Shown here: piece by piece, positions 1 to 10,993 of the stretch
Numbering within the stretch: position 1 is the first letter of the stretch
How the letters are laid out: the number at the start of each line of letters is the position of its first letter
Source: Euborellia annulipes
Lineage: Eukaryota > Arthropoda > Insecta > Dermaptera > Anisolabididae
Length of the DNA: 64,000 nucleotides
NCBI GenBank assembly: GCA_023213315.1
Contig: JAKCPI010031598.1
Span: 96,840-160,839 of the forward strand
Direction of reading: 5' to 3'
Program-made: the position numbers and the translations under genes
Notes under the pieces: model-generated
What the model was told of the DNA's origin: nothing
Seen by the model: the letters and a program-made list of their open reading frames with translations, nothing else
Database searches by the model: none

Positions 1-1313
1 CCTAAATTTAATACATTTCTTTTGTTAAATAATATAATATTTAACTTAGACCTACTTATTATTTAGGCTACTTTAAAATTTGAATAATTAAAATTTTGTG
101 AGAACTGACATTTGTAAAAATAAAAAGAAATTTAGGCCTACAAGTTTAATAATGGTTTTTATTTTATTATTATCTTATTATTTAGAGATATTTAATAATT
201 TGTAAAAGTTTGACTTTTTTATTATTCTATTAACAAATGTCAGTTCTTACAAAATTTTTTGTCATTTTTGAATAAATTATTGAAAATAAAAATCTGTATT
301 TTATTAAGTTATAGATAAAATATCCTACATTGAATTAGATAAAAATTTATCTTTATTTATCCTATTCTGGATAATAACACAGAAGATAAGAACGAACAAT
401 TCAATTGAAGAAACTTTCATTCATAAAATATGCTTTGCATTCAAAACATTTATTTTAAAAACAAAAGTTATTTGTTTCCATGCGGACAATTGACCTAAAA
501 AAAAAAAAAAAAATACATAATATTCATTATTTTTATTAAAAATTTTTTTTATATAATAATACACTGCGCGTCAAAGAAAACCTAACACTTTGTTTCTTCT
601 TAGAAAGAGCTGTACTAATCAATCTTATGATACTGTAATTTATTAAAAATCTAATTTGAATATCTTAAACAATTTCTAAGTAAATTGAACTCAAATCCAT
701 ATCATTTTAATAAATAATTACAATTTAAATTAAACAAAGACAAAAAATGTCGAAATTATTTTATTTAAGGCAAATTTCTAAAATTTTAAAATAATCTTTC
801 TGTTTCAGTTTTTCTCTGTCTATTTTATTGGAAATTCTTATAAAAACAAAATTTTTAATAAATATCCAACAAAACATATCGAGATTATGTTGATTTGTTC
901 CTCAAATTGAAAATCGACATATTTATCTTTATTTTAATTGATTTGTATTTGTGTTAAAAGGGTATTTATAAATTATTTTGGTTTTTTATTAGCTAGAGCA
1001 AATTATTATATTTTACTTTCTCTTTCCCTGTATTATAAAGCTTAAATGGTTTGGGTCCCATGGGGGGAGGGGAGGCTATGCCTTTGCTTAGAAATGTATA
1101 AGATATTTTATATTAAATGTTTCTTAAATTCGAGTATCATTAAGGTAGATTAGATATGAAGAAGAAACAAAATGTTACGTTATTGTTGACGAGCAGGAGA
1201 TTTAGCCTCTAATTTTAGTGGCCTTATTTTTTGGAAAATAATAATTTAATAATTACTAAATTAAAATTTTTTATTCATATTTTTTTTAACAATTTTAACG
1301 AAATTTTAAATAC

Positions 1314-1559
1314 CTTAATTTCTCTGGCTTTTTTCGCCAAAACCAGTTCATTGTAAGACATTTTAATCTTAGCTGCTCTTGGCGGCTGTATCCTAGTTGG
1401 CATTATTTTCATGTTATTTGTAGGTTTTTTATTCTTTATTTTTTCGAAGCGTTGACACTTTTTTTCCACCAGTCTCCTTAAGCTCTCATCGGGGTTTTCA
1501 TCTTCTTGATGATTTTTTCTTGAGGATTCCTCGAAAAATTTCTCATTTAGGAACGACAT
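1314..1559 (-). CDS. Unrecognised small basic protein, MSFLN family exon, copy 1
   Basis: I do not recognise this family. The ATG at 1,559-1,557 follows TTAAAG and opens an 82-codon exon (MSFLNEKFFEESS...). A GTATTT donor-like site follows in phase 0 at 1,313. The middle is rich in Lys and Glu, and the end contains PTRIQPPR and YNELVLAKKAR. A longer in-frame reading continues to 1,275 if the intron is not removed. A relative lies at 15,523-15,756 with about 45% identical residues: MSFLN, SLR.LV.KK, PTRIQP, YNE.VLA.KAR. The protein pattern is kept while the DNA is very different, which argues for a real coding exon. The DNA on both sides of the two exons is about 97% identical. Upstream, TTTAAATA near 1,625 could be a TATA box. 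The start, the splice site and expression are inferred. Confidence 0.5.
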
Positions 1560-1933
1560 CTTTAACAAAAAATCACAAAATTAGTAACCTATTTAACGAA
1601 AACGAGGCGAAACGAAATGTCCCTAATCTATTTAAAAGATATGAATAAGAAATTTCGGAAAATTGATTGGTCCAGAAAAATATCAGATAGCCAACATACT
1701 AATTAAAAAAAAAAAATTTTATCTCTTCTTAAACTAGATATTATATAAAATAATATTTTATTTTAAAATTTCAATTTTTATTTTTCAATTTTTTATATTA
1801 TATTATTATTATTTTTTATTTTATTTTATTTTTTTTTTTTAATTTAAAATAATTTATATATTATCAAAATTTTTCTATTTTTTTTCAAATTAAAATTTTT
1901 TTTTTCAAATTAAAAAAAAAAAAAATATTATAA

Positions 1934-1964
1934 GATCAGTGATGACCGAGCTGAAGCTCGATAG
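1934..1964. repeat. Conserved short palindromic motif, first of three copies
   Basis: CGAGCTGAAGCTCG can form a small stem-loop inside a conserved AGATCAGTGATGACCGAGC context. The same motif occurs near 16,107-16,138 and 16,847-16,878, each next to runs of A and T. It lies upstream of the MSFLN exons on their strand. No function can be assigned. Confidence 0.5.
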
Positions 1965-2144
1965 TTTTTTCTTTTGATAAAATTGGAAAAAACTAAAAAA
2001 GTACATCAATAAAGAACTTGTACTTTATTTTTCCCAAAGACAAGAGCTAGTGCAATTTCATATTAGTTCCGAAAATAGATTATAATTAAAATTTGTAACA
2101 AATCATTAGAGCCGCTTTCGAGAACTGATTTACTTACATATAAA

Positions 2145-2784
2145 AAGTCTAGTATTAAGTAGGATGATGTATGGCTCCGTGATTTGGGCTGGTGAAAGAA
2201 ACATAAACAATTTTGAAAAAATAATTAAAAAATTTGTGTGGCATGTCTATTGTAAATACCTGAGACTTTTTAAATTTTATAATTTCCCCTTAATATGTAA
2301 ATTAATTGGACTTCGACCACTTGAACAGCTAACAATAAAAAATGATATATTATTCGTACATAAAATTGTTAATAACACAATCGATTGTCCATCATTATTA
2401 GAACAGATTAAATTCAAATGTAATAGACAAAGTAGGAATAATGATTTATTCTATGTAAACAAGATAAATAATTCTAACCCCTTAACTAGAATTCAAGAAA
2501 ATTTCAATAAATATAAATTTAATGAATTAATTGACATCAATTTGATTTCATATGAGCGTCTAAAATATTTAAAATTTTAATAAGTAGAAACCTGTACACT
2601 TTTGTGACTTATTTGTAATATAAATCTGAATGTATGTGCTTATGTAAGTGCTTTCCAGGCCTGTCAACAAATTGTCTAACGCTGTGATGAAGGTCTGGAA
2701 GCAGTTGATACAATGAATATGTATGTTTTCCTTGTATCTGTTAAGAGGAGAATAAATTATTATTAAAAAAAAATTATTATTAAA
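2145..2784 (+). mobile_element. 5'-truncated non-LTR retrotransposon (LINE) insertion
   Basis: The second copy of the surrounding repeat (16,311-16,330) lacks these 640 bases, so it serves as an empty site. The insertion is flanked by TAAA (2,141-2,144 and 2,785-2,788). It holds the end of a reverse-transcriptase-type reading frame and finishes in an AATAAA and ATT/A-rich tail. A truncated 5' end, an A-rich tail and a short target duplication are what LINE insertion gives. Confidence 0.75.
2164..2580 (+). pseudogene. C-terminal fragment of LINE ORF2-type protein
   Basis: The frame gives 138 residues. It contains LYGS/IW-like text at the start (MMYGSVIWAG), then IGLRPLEQLTIKNDILFVHK and an Asn-rich end finishing at a stop before the tail. 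This layout resembles the region after the reverse-transcriptase domain in Jockey/CR1/Rex-like LINE proteins, where LGLR.LE.RR..ND..F.FKI.N is common. No catalytic domain is present, so it is a dead 5'-truncated copy. The assignment to one clade is not possible by eye. Confidence 0.6.
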
Positions 2785-2909
2785 TAAACAAAGGTAGATT
2801 TCTCGTTTAATAGTATAGGATTTAATGATTATTGGCTCAACCAAGACTTACGATTTTAGAAACCTGTCGTGGATTCTTCGAAAGGAAAATTAGAATAATT
2901 TTTAGTTAA

Positions 2910-3700
2910 GCTTGTTCGGATAGTACATCGTAAGTCATAATAGAATCTAAATTTTTTTTTAAATAAAATTAAAAATTTGAATGCCAAAATTCCTTATTAT
3001 AATTTAGTCGTGACCTATCATAGTTTATAATTGGATTAAGTTAATAATTTAATTACAAAAAATAATAAATGAATGACTTTTGACTTGAGCAGTTTTTCTC
3101 GTAATATAGAACTGGCAACATTGCATTCATCGATTATCTATTTTAAATCTTAAACGCTTTAAATTTTATTTTATTTAATATATTACAATGTTTAATGCAA
3201 ATCAGTTTAAACACAATGGACGATTTGCGAGAAAAAATATCGTAAAATTGATAAAAAAAATGTAACTAACATCGAGGAAAGAGAATTATGTTATGCGACG
3301 TTGCCAGGCTGGTCTGACTCTCAAATCTTCCTTATTTTCAAATATTGGCGACTGTCATTTTGGAGAATTTTTTTGACTTTCTTGTTAAAATATCTTTAAA
3401 AGCGGACGGCAGAAACTTTTGATTTTATTTTTAATGTATTCCTCGGAAGTGAATTAATAAAATGTAAGTTTTTTGTTTTTGTAAATGATGCCGAGATGCC
3501 TATATAATTCGATATGTGTGCGTTTCGTCGTTATTCCCCATAGGCTACATGTTAAATTTCAATTTTTTAAAAATTAATTACACGATATCCCTGGGTCAGA
3601 TCTGCTTCAAAATTTTATTTTATACGTATTTGATAGTGATTAATATCGTATTAAAAAATTAGCTTTTAATATGATAAAGTGCTTTAATGTCCGAACAACC
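2910..3700 (-). mobile_element. TTAA-target non-autonomous DNA transposon, copy 1
   Basis: The element is 791 bp and bounded by TTAA on both sides (2,906-2,909 and 3,701-3,704). Its ends are inverted: GCTTGTTCGGA at the left and TCCGAACAACC at the right. A second copy of exactly 791 bp lies at 44,837-45,627 in the opposite orientation and is also bounded by TTAA. TTAA duplication is characteristic of piggyBac and Kolobok elements. I see no transposase frame. Confidence 0.85.
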
Positions 3701-3957
3701 TTAATTAACTTACTAAAAATATAATTCAATTCAATTAAAAAAATATTATTACAAAATACTCACTTTTGCCCTTTCCAAAAAAATTTAATCAATTATCAGA
3801 CTAATAATATGTAAATAATAATACTCAATCGTTATGCTTTTTATTTTTCTATTTTAAATTTTGAAATAACAAATTTATATACGTTAGAAAATTTGTGTGA
3901 GTTTAACGCCATTTATGATTATGGGTCCAAACTAAACAGTACGAAGAGCGAAAAAAA

Positions 3958-4015
3958 TTGATTCCCGCGAGGTTTGAACTCGAATCTAACACCTTTACCG
4001 TCTCGTACACTTTGT
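3958..4015 (-). repeat. tRNA-derived SINE fragment
   Basis: On the minus strand there is GAGTTCAAACCTCGCGGGAATC, a B-box-like T-arm, preceded by GGTAAAGGTGTTAGATTC. No complete cloverleaf can be drawn, so this is a SINE or tRNA relic, not a tRNA gene. The phrase is also of the type seen at the other tRNA-like sites in the window. Confidence 0.4.
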
Positions 4016-4084
4016 GATTTAGAAATGATAGTCTTTTTTAAGCTACTTGTACGTGGTAAAAAAAAAAAATAACCAGCACAAAAT

Positions 4085-4322
4085 TATTCCCAATTTACAT
4101 GGTCAGGGGGGACTTTGTCCTAAAAATTAAAAAAAAAACAAACAAACAAATATATATTTTTCCCATTGGGAATTTTTTTTAACGCCCCAATCCACTACAT
4201 TAATTTAATTTTTTTTTTATTTAAATAAATAATTAATAATCTATGTATATATTAATTGCAAACTCCCCCCTCTCCCTCTAACGAGGGGGGAGGCCCTAAC
4301 AAGATGTCTGGCTACGCCCATG
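4085..4322 (-). mobile_element. MITE with CATGGGCGTAGCCAG end
   Basis: The right end on the minus strand reads CATGGGCGTAGCCAGA, followed by a G-rich stretch and then an AT-rich core with a CATAGATTATTAATTATTTA phrase. The same order occurs at 24,620-24,809 on the plus strand. The left boundary is approximate. The end type resembles small hAT-like elements of arthropods. Confidence 0.55.
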
Positions 4323-5177
4323 CCAATTTAGCTGTCTCCCCATGGTTTGACGGCTTTGTAAACAAAGAAACTCTGATAAGCAGAACTGCTTTCATTTTTG
4401 TAGTTCGAGTTTTATCTTGCGTTGCTATCTATGTAAATCAAAAAAAGTAAAGGGGCACAATTCTTAAAAGTGAAGGGTGTAGAAAAATTCCAGCTTTCAA
4501 AAACATATAATGTCAAAATTACGATTACTTAGTACGTTATAGGGAAGTCAATAGATAATTTTATTTATTTTCTTACTTTTCTTATAATAAATATTTACTA
4601 ATTAAACAAAAATAGCTTTTGTTATTTATAAATAGTAATTTAACATGGAACTTCTTCCTTGTAATCAATAACTACAAGTTATCCTAAATAATAGCCTATT
4701 GTCCTTTAAAATGAGATATAAAATAAAAATTTGCAATTTTATTGCTTGCTCGATTCCCTGAATTGTCTCCGTAAAATGCATCTCATTTCGACAAGTTCCC
4801 ATCAAGGGGAAATTTGCGTAACGTTTGATCTGGTTTGCAGGGTCTTGGGAAAATATGTGACGCCTCCCCCACCACTCTGTCTGTTGAAGTGACTCTACTT
4901 CCACACGAAGACATACTATATATCTAATTTAGGTATATATAAACATAGTCGAGTACAATATCAACCAATTATGTAATTCTCATACAAAACCTCACATTAA
5001 TTGTTTTGATAAGCGAAATTTTTTTTTTTTTAATTTGGAAACTTTTAAAAATTTTATTTATAAAAAATCTTGAGTCAATGGTCGCACAGCACACAACTTT
5101 AAAGAACATCTAAAATGTAATTGATTTTTAAACAAAACCGTTAAAGTGAATTGTGAGAAAAATAAAAGAAATTGAAA
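4323..5177. other. No gene seen; left edge of block B
   Basis: The stretch is AT-rich and has no supported gene. From about 4,850 rightwards it matches the inverted copy that ends near 50,480. A fragment of the hairpin-headed repeat (CGCACAGCACACAACTTT) lies at about 5,070-5,105. Confidence 0.6.
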
Positions 5178-5713
5178 AAATACATTAGTAAAGTACTAAT
5201 ACTATTTGGTCGATTGGAATGAAATTCCTGCCCGTGCTTGGGACATGAAAACTTAGCTAGAGTATAAAATTTGTGTATCGAGAGTTCTTTCCTTATTGAG
5301 TTATTTAATTAAATCCACATTTTTTGATATTTCAGTTGAAATTCATTCAAATGATAGGGAAAATGACGTCAAATTCAAGCTAAAGGGAATCGCCTCCTTT
5401 TAATGGCAATTTCGAGAAAAGCAATAAAACGGGTATTTAAAAGCAATAAAATCTCTTTCAGAGAAATTTACATAAACATTATGTTTTGATATTTTAACTG
5501 GAATCGATCTTCTTGAAATTTAATATTTTTTCACAATAAATTAAATTAATTTCAAGGGAAATATCAAAAAATGTGGATTAATGGGAATTACTCAAAAACG
5601 AAAAAACTCTCGATAATGAAATTTTAAACTTAAGCCAAGTACCTATGTGGCAAGTATTTCAAGAAATTTCAATCAGATCAGCCAAAGGGCTCTAGTACTT
5701 TACTAATGTATTC
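5178..5713. repeat. Imperfect foldback repeat (AGTACT-type ends)
   Basis: The two ends are inverted relatives: ATACATTAGTAAAGTACTA at the left and TAGTACTTTACTAATGTAT at the right, and the interior also folds back (for example AATCCACATTTTTTGATATT against AATATCAAAAAATGTGGATT). Related copies lie at 26,660-27,147 and, inverted, 49,665-50,150. The ends resemble an internal part of the hairpin-headed element family, so this may be an inverted-dimer derivative. Confidence 0.7.
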
Positions 5714-6124
5714 CCCCAAAAATTAACAAATAAATTTTATTCAAATCTTATTGATTCAATAAATAACACATTTCTGCTTATAGCCAAAATACCGACCCAA
5801 AATTCGATCGCCCCTGTACCAATCCCAAAGCCTCCCCCCCCCTCTTAGACCGGGCGCTGTTGCCACAACAACAAAAATATTTAATATTTTTTTTTAAATA
5901 AGTTTGTTATTTTTTGTCATCACTACAATCATTATAATGAATAATACACTTCTTTTTTTTTGTAAAAATTTGATATATTTAGTTTCCGACAGTACGGTAA
6001 ATTTGAATTTGAAAAATTTATAAACTATTTGTTTATTAATAATTATCAACAATATACTGGATTTGCTGTCTTTTCATTGTTATATTTAATATATAAAAGA
6101 AAAAAAAAGTATTCCATATCGATT

Positions 6125-6215
6125 AGCAGATTTTTTGTGTTTTATATCAAAAACGTCAGTACCCTTGAAGTTTTTCAACCGTAAAGCCAAGAGGCTGATG
6201 AGCTTATATATAAAA
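6125..6215 (+). repeat. Dispersed repeat fragment (AACGTCAGT phrase)
   Basis: The phrase TTTTATATCAAAAACGTCAG, followed by TTTTTCAACCGTAAAGCC, occurs here, at 22,240-22,310, and inverted at 49,190-49,260 and 52,440-52,515. It is a conserved dispersed repeat of unknown class. Confidence 0.7.
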
Positions 6216-6274
6216 AAAATCTGATTGTTACAATATGTTTAACAAGACTGTGAGTGTTTTTTTATTGACGAGGC

Positions 6275-6385
6275 CAAACATCCCATGTCTCCTGAGAATC
6301 GAACCCAGGATCTCCAGCCTTTCTGGGGCATAGGCGTGCTGGACATTGCACCAGGCCACCGGACTCTCGACCAACACCAATAAAA
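6275..6385 (-). repeat. tRNA-derived SINE
   Basis: On the minus strand there is a perfect T-arm-like sequence, CTGGGTTCGATTCCCAG, about 55 bp after an A-box-like TGGCCTGGTGCAATG. This is the inverted counterpart of 49,005-49,105. The acceptor stem does not pair, so I call it a SINE head and not a tRNA gene. Confidence 0.6.
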
Positions 6386-6539
6386 CTCACTTCCCTTATA
6401 TATTATGTTACTATATGGATACAATAAAATTATTATCTCTCAAAATTGCAAAATTATTACAAAAAATCAATGTTAAAAATTTTGCATTTCAAATTCGACC
6501 CAAAGTTACCAGATTTTTGTAGAATGGTCCATATATATA

Positions 6540-7377
6540 ACTTATATATATATATATATATATAAAACTTATGTAATCAGTAGGCCTACATATTTACAAA
6601 AAAATATATTGAAAAGGCCCTTGAGAGCACACGATTCGCTTTCCGAGTACCTTTAAATTTGAATTGCTATTTTATTTTTATTTTATTTTAAATAAAATAA
6701 TTTTTTAATTTAATTTAATTTAATCATTTAACACAGTTTTTTTAGAGTAAGAATTTAATTAAAAATACAAACAATTATAACATTTTCTTCTTCTTTTATT
6801 GTTAAATATAAATTCGACTTCAAATATATAAATATATATTTTTTTTAAATAAAAAAAAAAAACAAAAAAAAAAGTCATTTGTATCCATGCGGAAAATTGA
6901 CCTAAAAAAAAATACATAATATTCATTATTTTTATTAAAAAATTTTTTTTATATAATAATACACTGCGCGTCAAAGAAAACCTAACACTTTGTTTCTTCT
7001 TAGAAAGAGCTGTACTAATCAATCTTATGATACTGTAATTTATTAAAAATCTAATTTGAATATCTTAAACAATTTCTAAGTAAATTGAACTCAAATCCAT
7101 ATCATTTTAATAAATAATTACAATTTAAATTAAACAAAGGCAAAAATGTCGAAATTATTTTATTTAAGGCAAATTTCTAAAATTTTAAAATAATCTTTCT
7201 GTTTCAGTTTTTCTCTGTCTATATTATTGGAAATTCTTATAAAAACAAAATTTTTAATTAATATCCAACAAAACATATCGAGACTATGTTGATTTGTTCC
7301 TCAAATTGAAAATCGACATATTTATCTTTATTTTAATTGATTTAAAATTTGTATTTGTGTTAAATTTACTTAGAAAC
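6540..7377. other. AT-rich repeat-derived sequence, no gene
   Basis: A short (TA)n tract at about 6,540-6,565 is followed by AT-rich DNA. From about 6,900 it matches 490-960 and 14,700-15,160 directly, and 48,060-48,660 inverted. No coding region is supported. Confidence 0.6.
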
Positions 7378-7380
7378 ATT

Positions 7381-8768
7381 AGCTGGGCATACACGGAGAG
7401 GTAGAACTGTCGGTTTTGACCGGGGCGGTCCGATCTGTCGGGTCGATCCGCCACGGTTAAAACTTTCGTTATCAATTTGGCTTAAAAAAGTGGAGAGTTT
7501 GATCTGTCGGGTTGGACCGGGGCGGTCCGATCTGTCGGGTCGATCCGCCACGGTTAAAACTTTCGTTATCAATTTGGCTTAAAAAAGTGGAGAGTTTGAT
7601 CTGTCGGGTTGGACCGGGGCGGTCCAATCTGTCGGGTCGATCCGCCACGGTTAAAACCGTCATTATCAATTTCGTTTAAAAAAACGGAGAGTTTGATCTG
7701 TCGGGTTGGACCGGGGCGGACCAGTCTGCCGGTCCGGCTAAAACCGGCACGGTTAAAACCGCCACGGTTAAAACCGTCATCACTCACAAACGTAAAGGAA
7801 AAACCCGCAGATAAACCCGTATAGTTGGCCCGCCACGGGCCAAACCGTACGTGTATGGGCAAAATCTTTGGACCGCGGCAGTTTTAACCGCTGATTTGAC
7901 CAAATCCGTGGACTTTCGTCTTGACGAAAGTTTTGCCTGCCGACTAGACAGATCAAGTCAAGAATCCATTGGAATTTCCAAGAAAAATGGAAATAGAAAA
8001 TTATTTAAAAAAAAAAGTAATTAATCCTTTCTTCTCCTTTAAATAAAATCTTTAATTATCTGATTCTGAAGCTGCCAAAATGCGATTTAAGGTTCCCTGA
8101 GTCCATTTAAGTAGTTTTTGGAATGATGTCTGTGTGTTTGTGTGTATGTCTGTGGTATTTTGCACACATAAACTAGATGTAAAGGTCAAGAACTGAAAAG
8201 CTTTTGGTAAACATCGGACCATTAGGGAGCGCTCTAGAAAGAGGGCCAATATTTTTTTCTTACATAACCTATAATTTTTTTTGTATATTCAGAAACTAGA
8301 CTTTCTCCCGAGTAAAATGATAGGTCTATATAATATTTGTATCCTAATTTGCCATGACCTTAAATGATATTTAAAAAAAATAATAATAATAAATTTGTTT
8401 TTGTGAATGGTGATTAACTAAAATATTTTAGAACATATTAATAGCTTAATTAATTAATAGGGGGAGGGATAACTTATTTTCATTAAATGGTCAAAAAAAT
8501 AAATTTGTAAAGAAAATTTTGAAGTAACATGTCTTCCCCTACCCCTCCAAAAATCGCGACTTAAAGAGATGGTCCGGGGCGGTCAAAACTGTCGCTTGTC
8601 CACTAACGAAAAGATCAGACCGTGAGTTCGGACCGCAGTCCAATCTGGTAGATTGATGCGTGGCGGTCAAAACTGGCGCGTGCTCGCCCACTAACGTAAA
8701 GATAAATCCGTGCGTTTGGACCGGCACGGTCAAAACCGACGGTTCTACCTCTCCGTGTATGCCCAGCT
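7381..8768. mobile_element. DNA transposon with 42-bp TIRs and ATT target duplication
   Basis: The element is 1,388 bp. Both ends carry an inverted repeat of about 42 bp starting AGCTGGGCATACACGGAGAG, with about one mismatch. ATT flanks both sides (7,378-7,380 and 8,769-8,771). The inverted copy of this locus near 48,050 has a single ATT and no element, which confirms a 3-bp duplication. The ends are GC-rich and contain many GGTTAAAAC and GGTCAAAAC motifs. No transposase is present. A 3-bp duplication occurs in several superfamilies, so I leave the class open. Confidence 0.88.
7400..7760. repeat. 97-bp tandem repeat inside the TIR element
   Basis: About three and a half units with a 97-bp period contain GATCTGTCGGGTTGGACCGG and GTCGATCCGCCACGGTTAAA. 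Units differ by a few bases. Frames read through it are repeat products, not genes. Confidence 0.85.
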
Positions 8769-8771
8769 ATT

Positions 8772-9013
8772 GGCGTAGCCAGAAATTTTTGATGGGGGGT
8801 GGGGGGTTCAAGAAAATTTTTTTCATACATTTGAAAAATTTAAGATTATTTTAGAGTATTTATAAATCATTTTAGTTTTTTTTTTTTTTTTTTTGCTAGT
8901 GTAAATTATTATATTTAACTTTCTCTTACCCTGTATTATAAATATCTAGTCATGGTTTGGGTCACATGGGGAGGGGGGTTGAACCCCCAACCCCCCCCCC
9001 CTGGCTACGCCTA
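8772..9013. mobile_element. MITE with GGCGTAGCCAG inverted ends
   Basis: The left end reads GGCGTAGCCAGAAATTTTTG and the right end CCCTGGCTACGCC, so the termini are inverted, with G-rich and C-rich runs just inside. The inverted counterpart is at 47,800-48,055. A decayed version without the left end lies near 15,160-15,295 and 1,000-1,090. Confidence 0.65.
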
Positions 9014-9500
9014 ATGCTTAGAAATGTATAAGATATTTCATATAAAGTGTTTCTTAAATTAGAGTATCATTAAGGTAGATTAGATATGAAGAAGAAACAA
9101 AATGTTACGTTATTGTTGACGAGCAGTTTAGATCTTTCATTCTTATAACATCAAAAGATTATTTGCAGGTGGCGGAGTCAGAGAACAGGAATTTTTTTTT
9201 TTGGAAACGTCCAAAAGACCTTCGAAGGGACCTGTATATTAGCGCAGAGATTGATGTCTTACTTCTGGTGTTGAGGTTCAGAAGTTCGCTTCCTATCCTG
9301 TGCAACAAATATCTATTTCACTTATAACCAATTTGTCTCGGTATTCGTCCCTATCTCTAGACCACAAGTTCCCCACTCAGCTCTTTGAATTTAAGAGATC
9401 ACAAAGAACGCACAAATTGAGAAGAGCTCTCAAATTCGATTAGTAAATAAGAAATTAAGAGAATATCACGTATTTGTATTTGTGATCTCATTCCTCCCGA
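9014..9500. other. Block B sequence, no gene seen
   Basis: The first part (to about 9,125) also occurs at 1,085-1,195 and 15,295-15,400, ending at GTTGACGAGCAG. After that the sequence diverges. The rest matches 47.3-47.7 kb inverted. I see no supported coding region. Confidence 0.5.
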
Positions 9501-9504
9501 TAAA

Positions 9505-9576
9505 CTACTGTGGTCGAGAGTTAGAGCATGCCGATAACGAATTGGCAGATTCTTGGTTCGAGCCCCGGCTGTAACT
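9505..9576 (+). repeat. tRNA-derived SINE head
   Basis: The sequence has an A-box-like TGTGGTCGAGAGTTAGAGCA and a B-box-like GGTTCGAGCCCC about 35 bp later, with a short TGCC/GGCA stem between them. The acceptor ends do not pair. The inverted counterpart is at about 47,235-47,320. Confidence 0.55.
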
Positions 9577-9589
9577 ACTTTTTTCATCT

Positions 9590-10732
9590 GTTTTAATTAT
9601 ATGAATTTTTTCACGAATACATCAGTGACGTCATTTCAGTTTTTGCTTGGGGAGGGGCAAAAAATTTTTTACTTCCTTTGATACTTAATATATATAGACC
9701 TACATATAAACATATATATACCTCTATGTTTATCTATACCATTTTCTATACTTATTTATAAAGAAAGATTATGAGTTTGTTTGTTTTTAGGGGCTAAGCT
9801 CAGAATTTACTATTTTTCCAAAGCCTTGGGAAGGGGGCAAATGCCCTCTCTGCTCCCCCCTCCTCAAATGACGTTCCTGACGTAGATGTTTCTTATTAAT
9901 ATCAAAGAATTTATCTGACCACCAATTTTTAATAAAAATGAAAAGCTAACTCAAAAGAAAGTAACATAATATTGTCTATTTTAAATGTTGACTATTTGAA
10001 ATAAACAATGGTTATTTACAAAAATTTTAATCTCATATTTGGATTTTTTATACTCAATAGAGAATCCTAAATAAAGACAAAATTTCATAAGAATTAATTA
10101 GAAGACCCTCTTTTGAATAGAAATTAACATGCAAATCCCCATAGGGATTTAACATTGGCTCTATGGAAGGAAGAGCTAGAAAATGCAATTTGAAAAATTT
10201 GAAATAGGCCCCTACATCAGTAAAGTGTACTTCAAACAATTTCCACGAAACATTTCACTGATATACTTTTTAAAGAGCATGTAAAAAATAATTGATTTTT
10301 GAATTTTAATCAAAATCGTTGGAGCGAATTTTGAGAAAATCAAAGAAAACTGAAAATATACATCAGTAAATTACTACTACTTTTTGGCCGATTTTGTTCA
10401 AAAACTTATTTTGAGTGACCGGGAGGGTAACTAACTTAAATATAAAGTTTCAATCCGGTAGCTCAATTTCTTCATGCTTAAAATCGTTACATACAGACAG
10501 ACAGAGCAATTTGAGTGACCCACTTTTTTGAACTCAGGGGACCTCAACTCATCAAATTCTCGACATCGAATTTTTGCAATAATAGCAATACTTTCTCTCT
10601 TTATTATTTATATAGGGTCTATAGTGTTAAAAGAAAGTAAAAATTTCATTTAGAAACCCAAGCTTACTTGAAGCCCTTTCTTCTTGGCTACGCCACTGCT
10701 TGCTATACATGTATTAATATATATATATATAT
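9590..10732. other. Block B sequence with a diverged hairpin-family fragment
   Basis: No gene is seen. About 10,250-10,665 resembles the body of the hairpin-headed element family (GAAAATCAAAGAAAACTGAA, then a CAGACAGACAGA tract and CTCGACATCGAATTTTTG). The inverted counterpart is 46,080-46,680. A short (TA)n tract ends at 10,732. Confidence 0.55.
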
Positions 10733-10935
10733 GCGAAGACAAGTTTTCTCGGGTTAAGTCGCGTGGGGTGCTGAGATTTACTCGACGTTTCGGCTCTCCT
10801 TTTGGAGCCATTTTCCTTCTCTCTTGAAAATGGCTCCAAAAGGAGAGCCGAAACGTCGAGTAAATCTCAGCACCCCACGCGACTTAACCCGAGAAAACTT
10901 GTCTTCGCATACATCCGGTCGCGGAAACCTTCAAG

Positions 10936-10938
<3 letters not shown>
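10733..10938. mobile_element. Penelope-like terminal fragment, foldback form, in a (TA)n tract
   Basis: Two arms of about 85 bp form an imperfect hairpin around 10,820. They contain GGAGAGCCGAAACGTCGAG, the kind of GCCGAAACGTC phrase found in the terminal repeats of Penelope-like elements. The inverted block copy near 46,075-46,100 has only the TA tract, so this is a later insertion into a TA microsatellite, which is a usual site for such elements. A relative lies at 22,505-22,869. The family call is by resemblance only. Confidence 0.55.
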
Positions 10939-10971
<33 letters not shown>

Positions 10972-10993
10972 GATAGAAAATATTTTTCCTCAC

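Larger units (their letters stand above)
1..2144. repeat. Large direct repeat, copy 1
   Basis: This stretch matches 14,206-16,319 in the same orientation with only scattered differences, except across the coding exon at about 1,314-1,559. It is very AT-rich, with runs of A and T and the short palindromic motif around 1,934-1,964. Parts of it (about 490-960) also recur at 6,900-7,377 and, inverted, at 48.1-48.6 kb. Apart from the MSFLN exon I see no gene in it. Confidence 0.9.

Noticed and set aside
7284..7862. Overlapping frames with repeated TVADRPDR text
   Set aside because: They are products of the 97-bp tandem repeat inside a transposon and occur on both strands.
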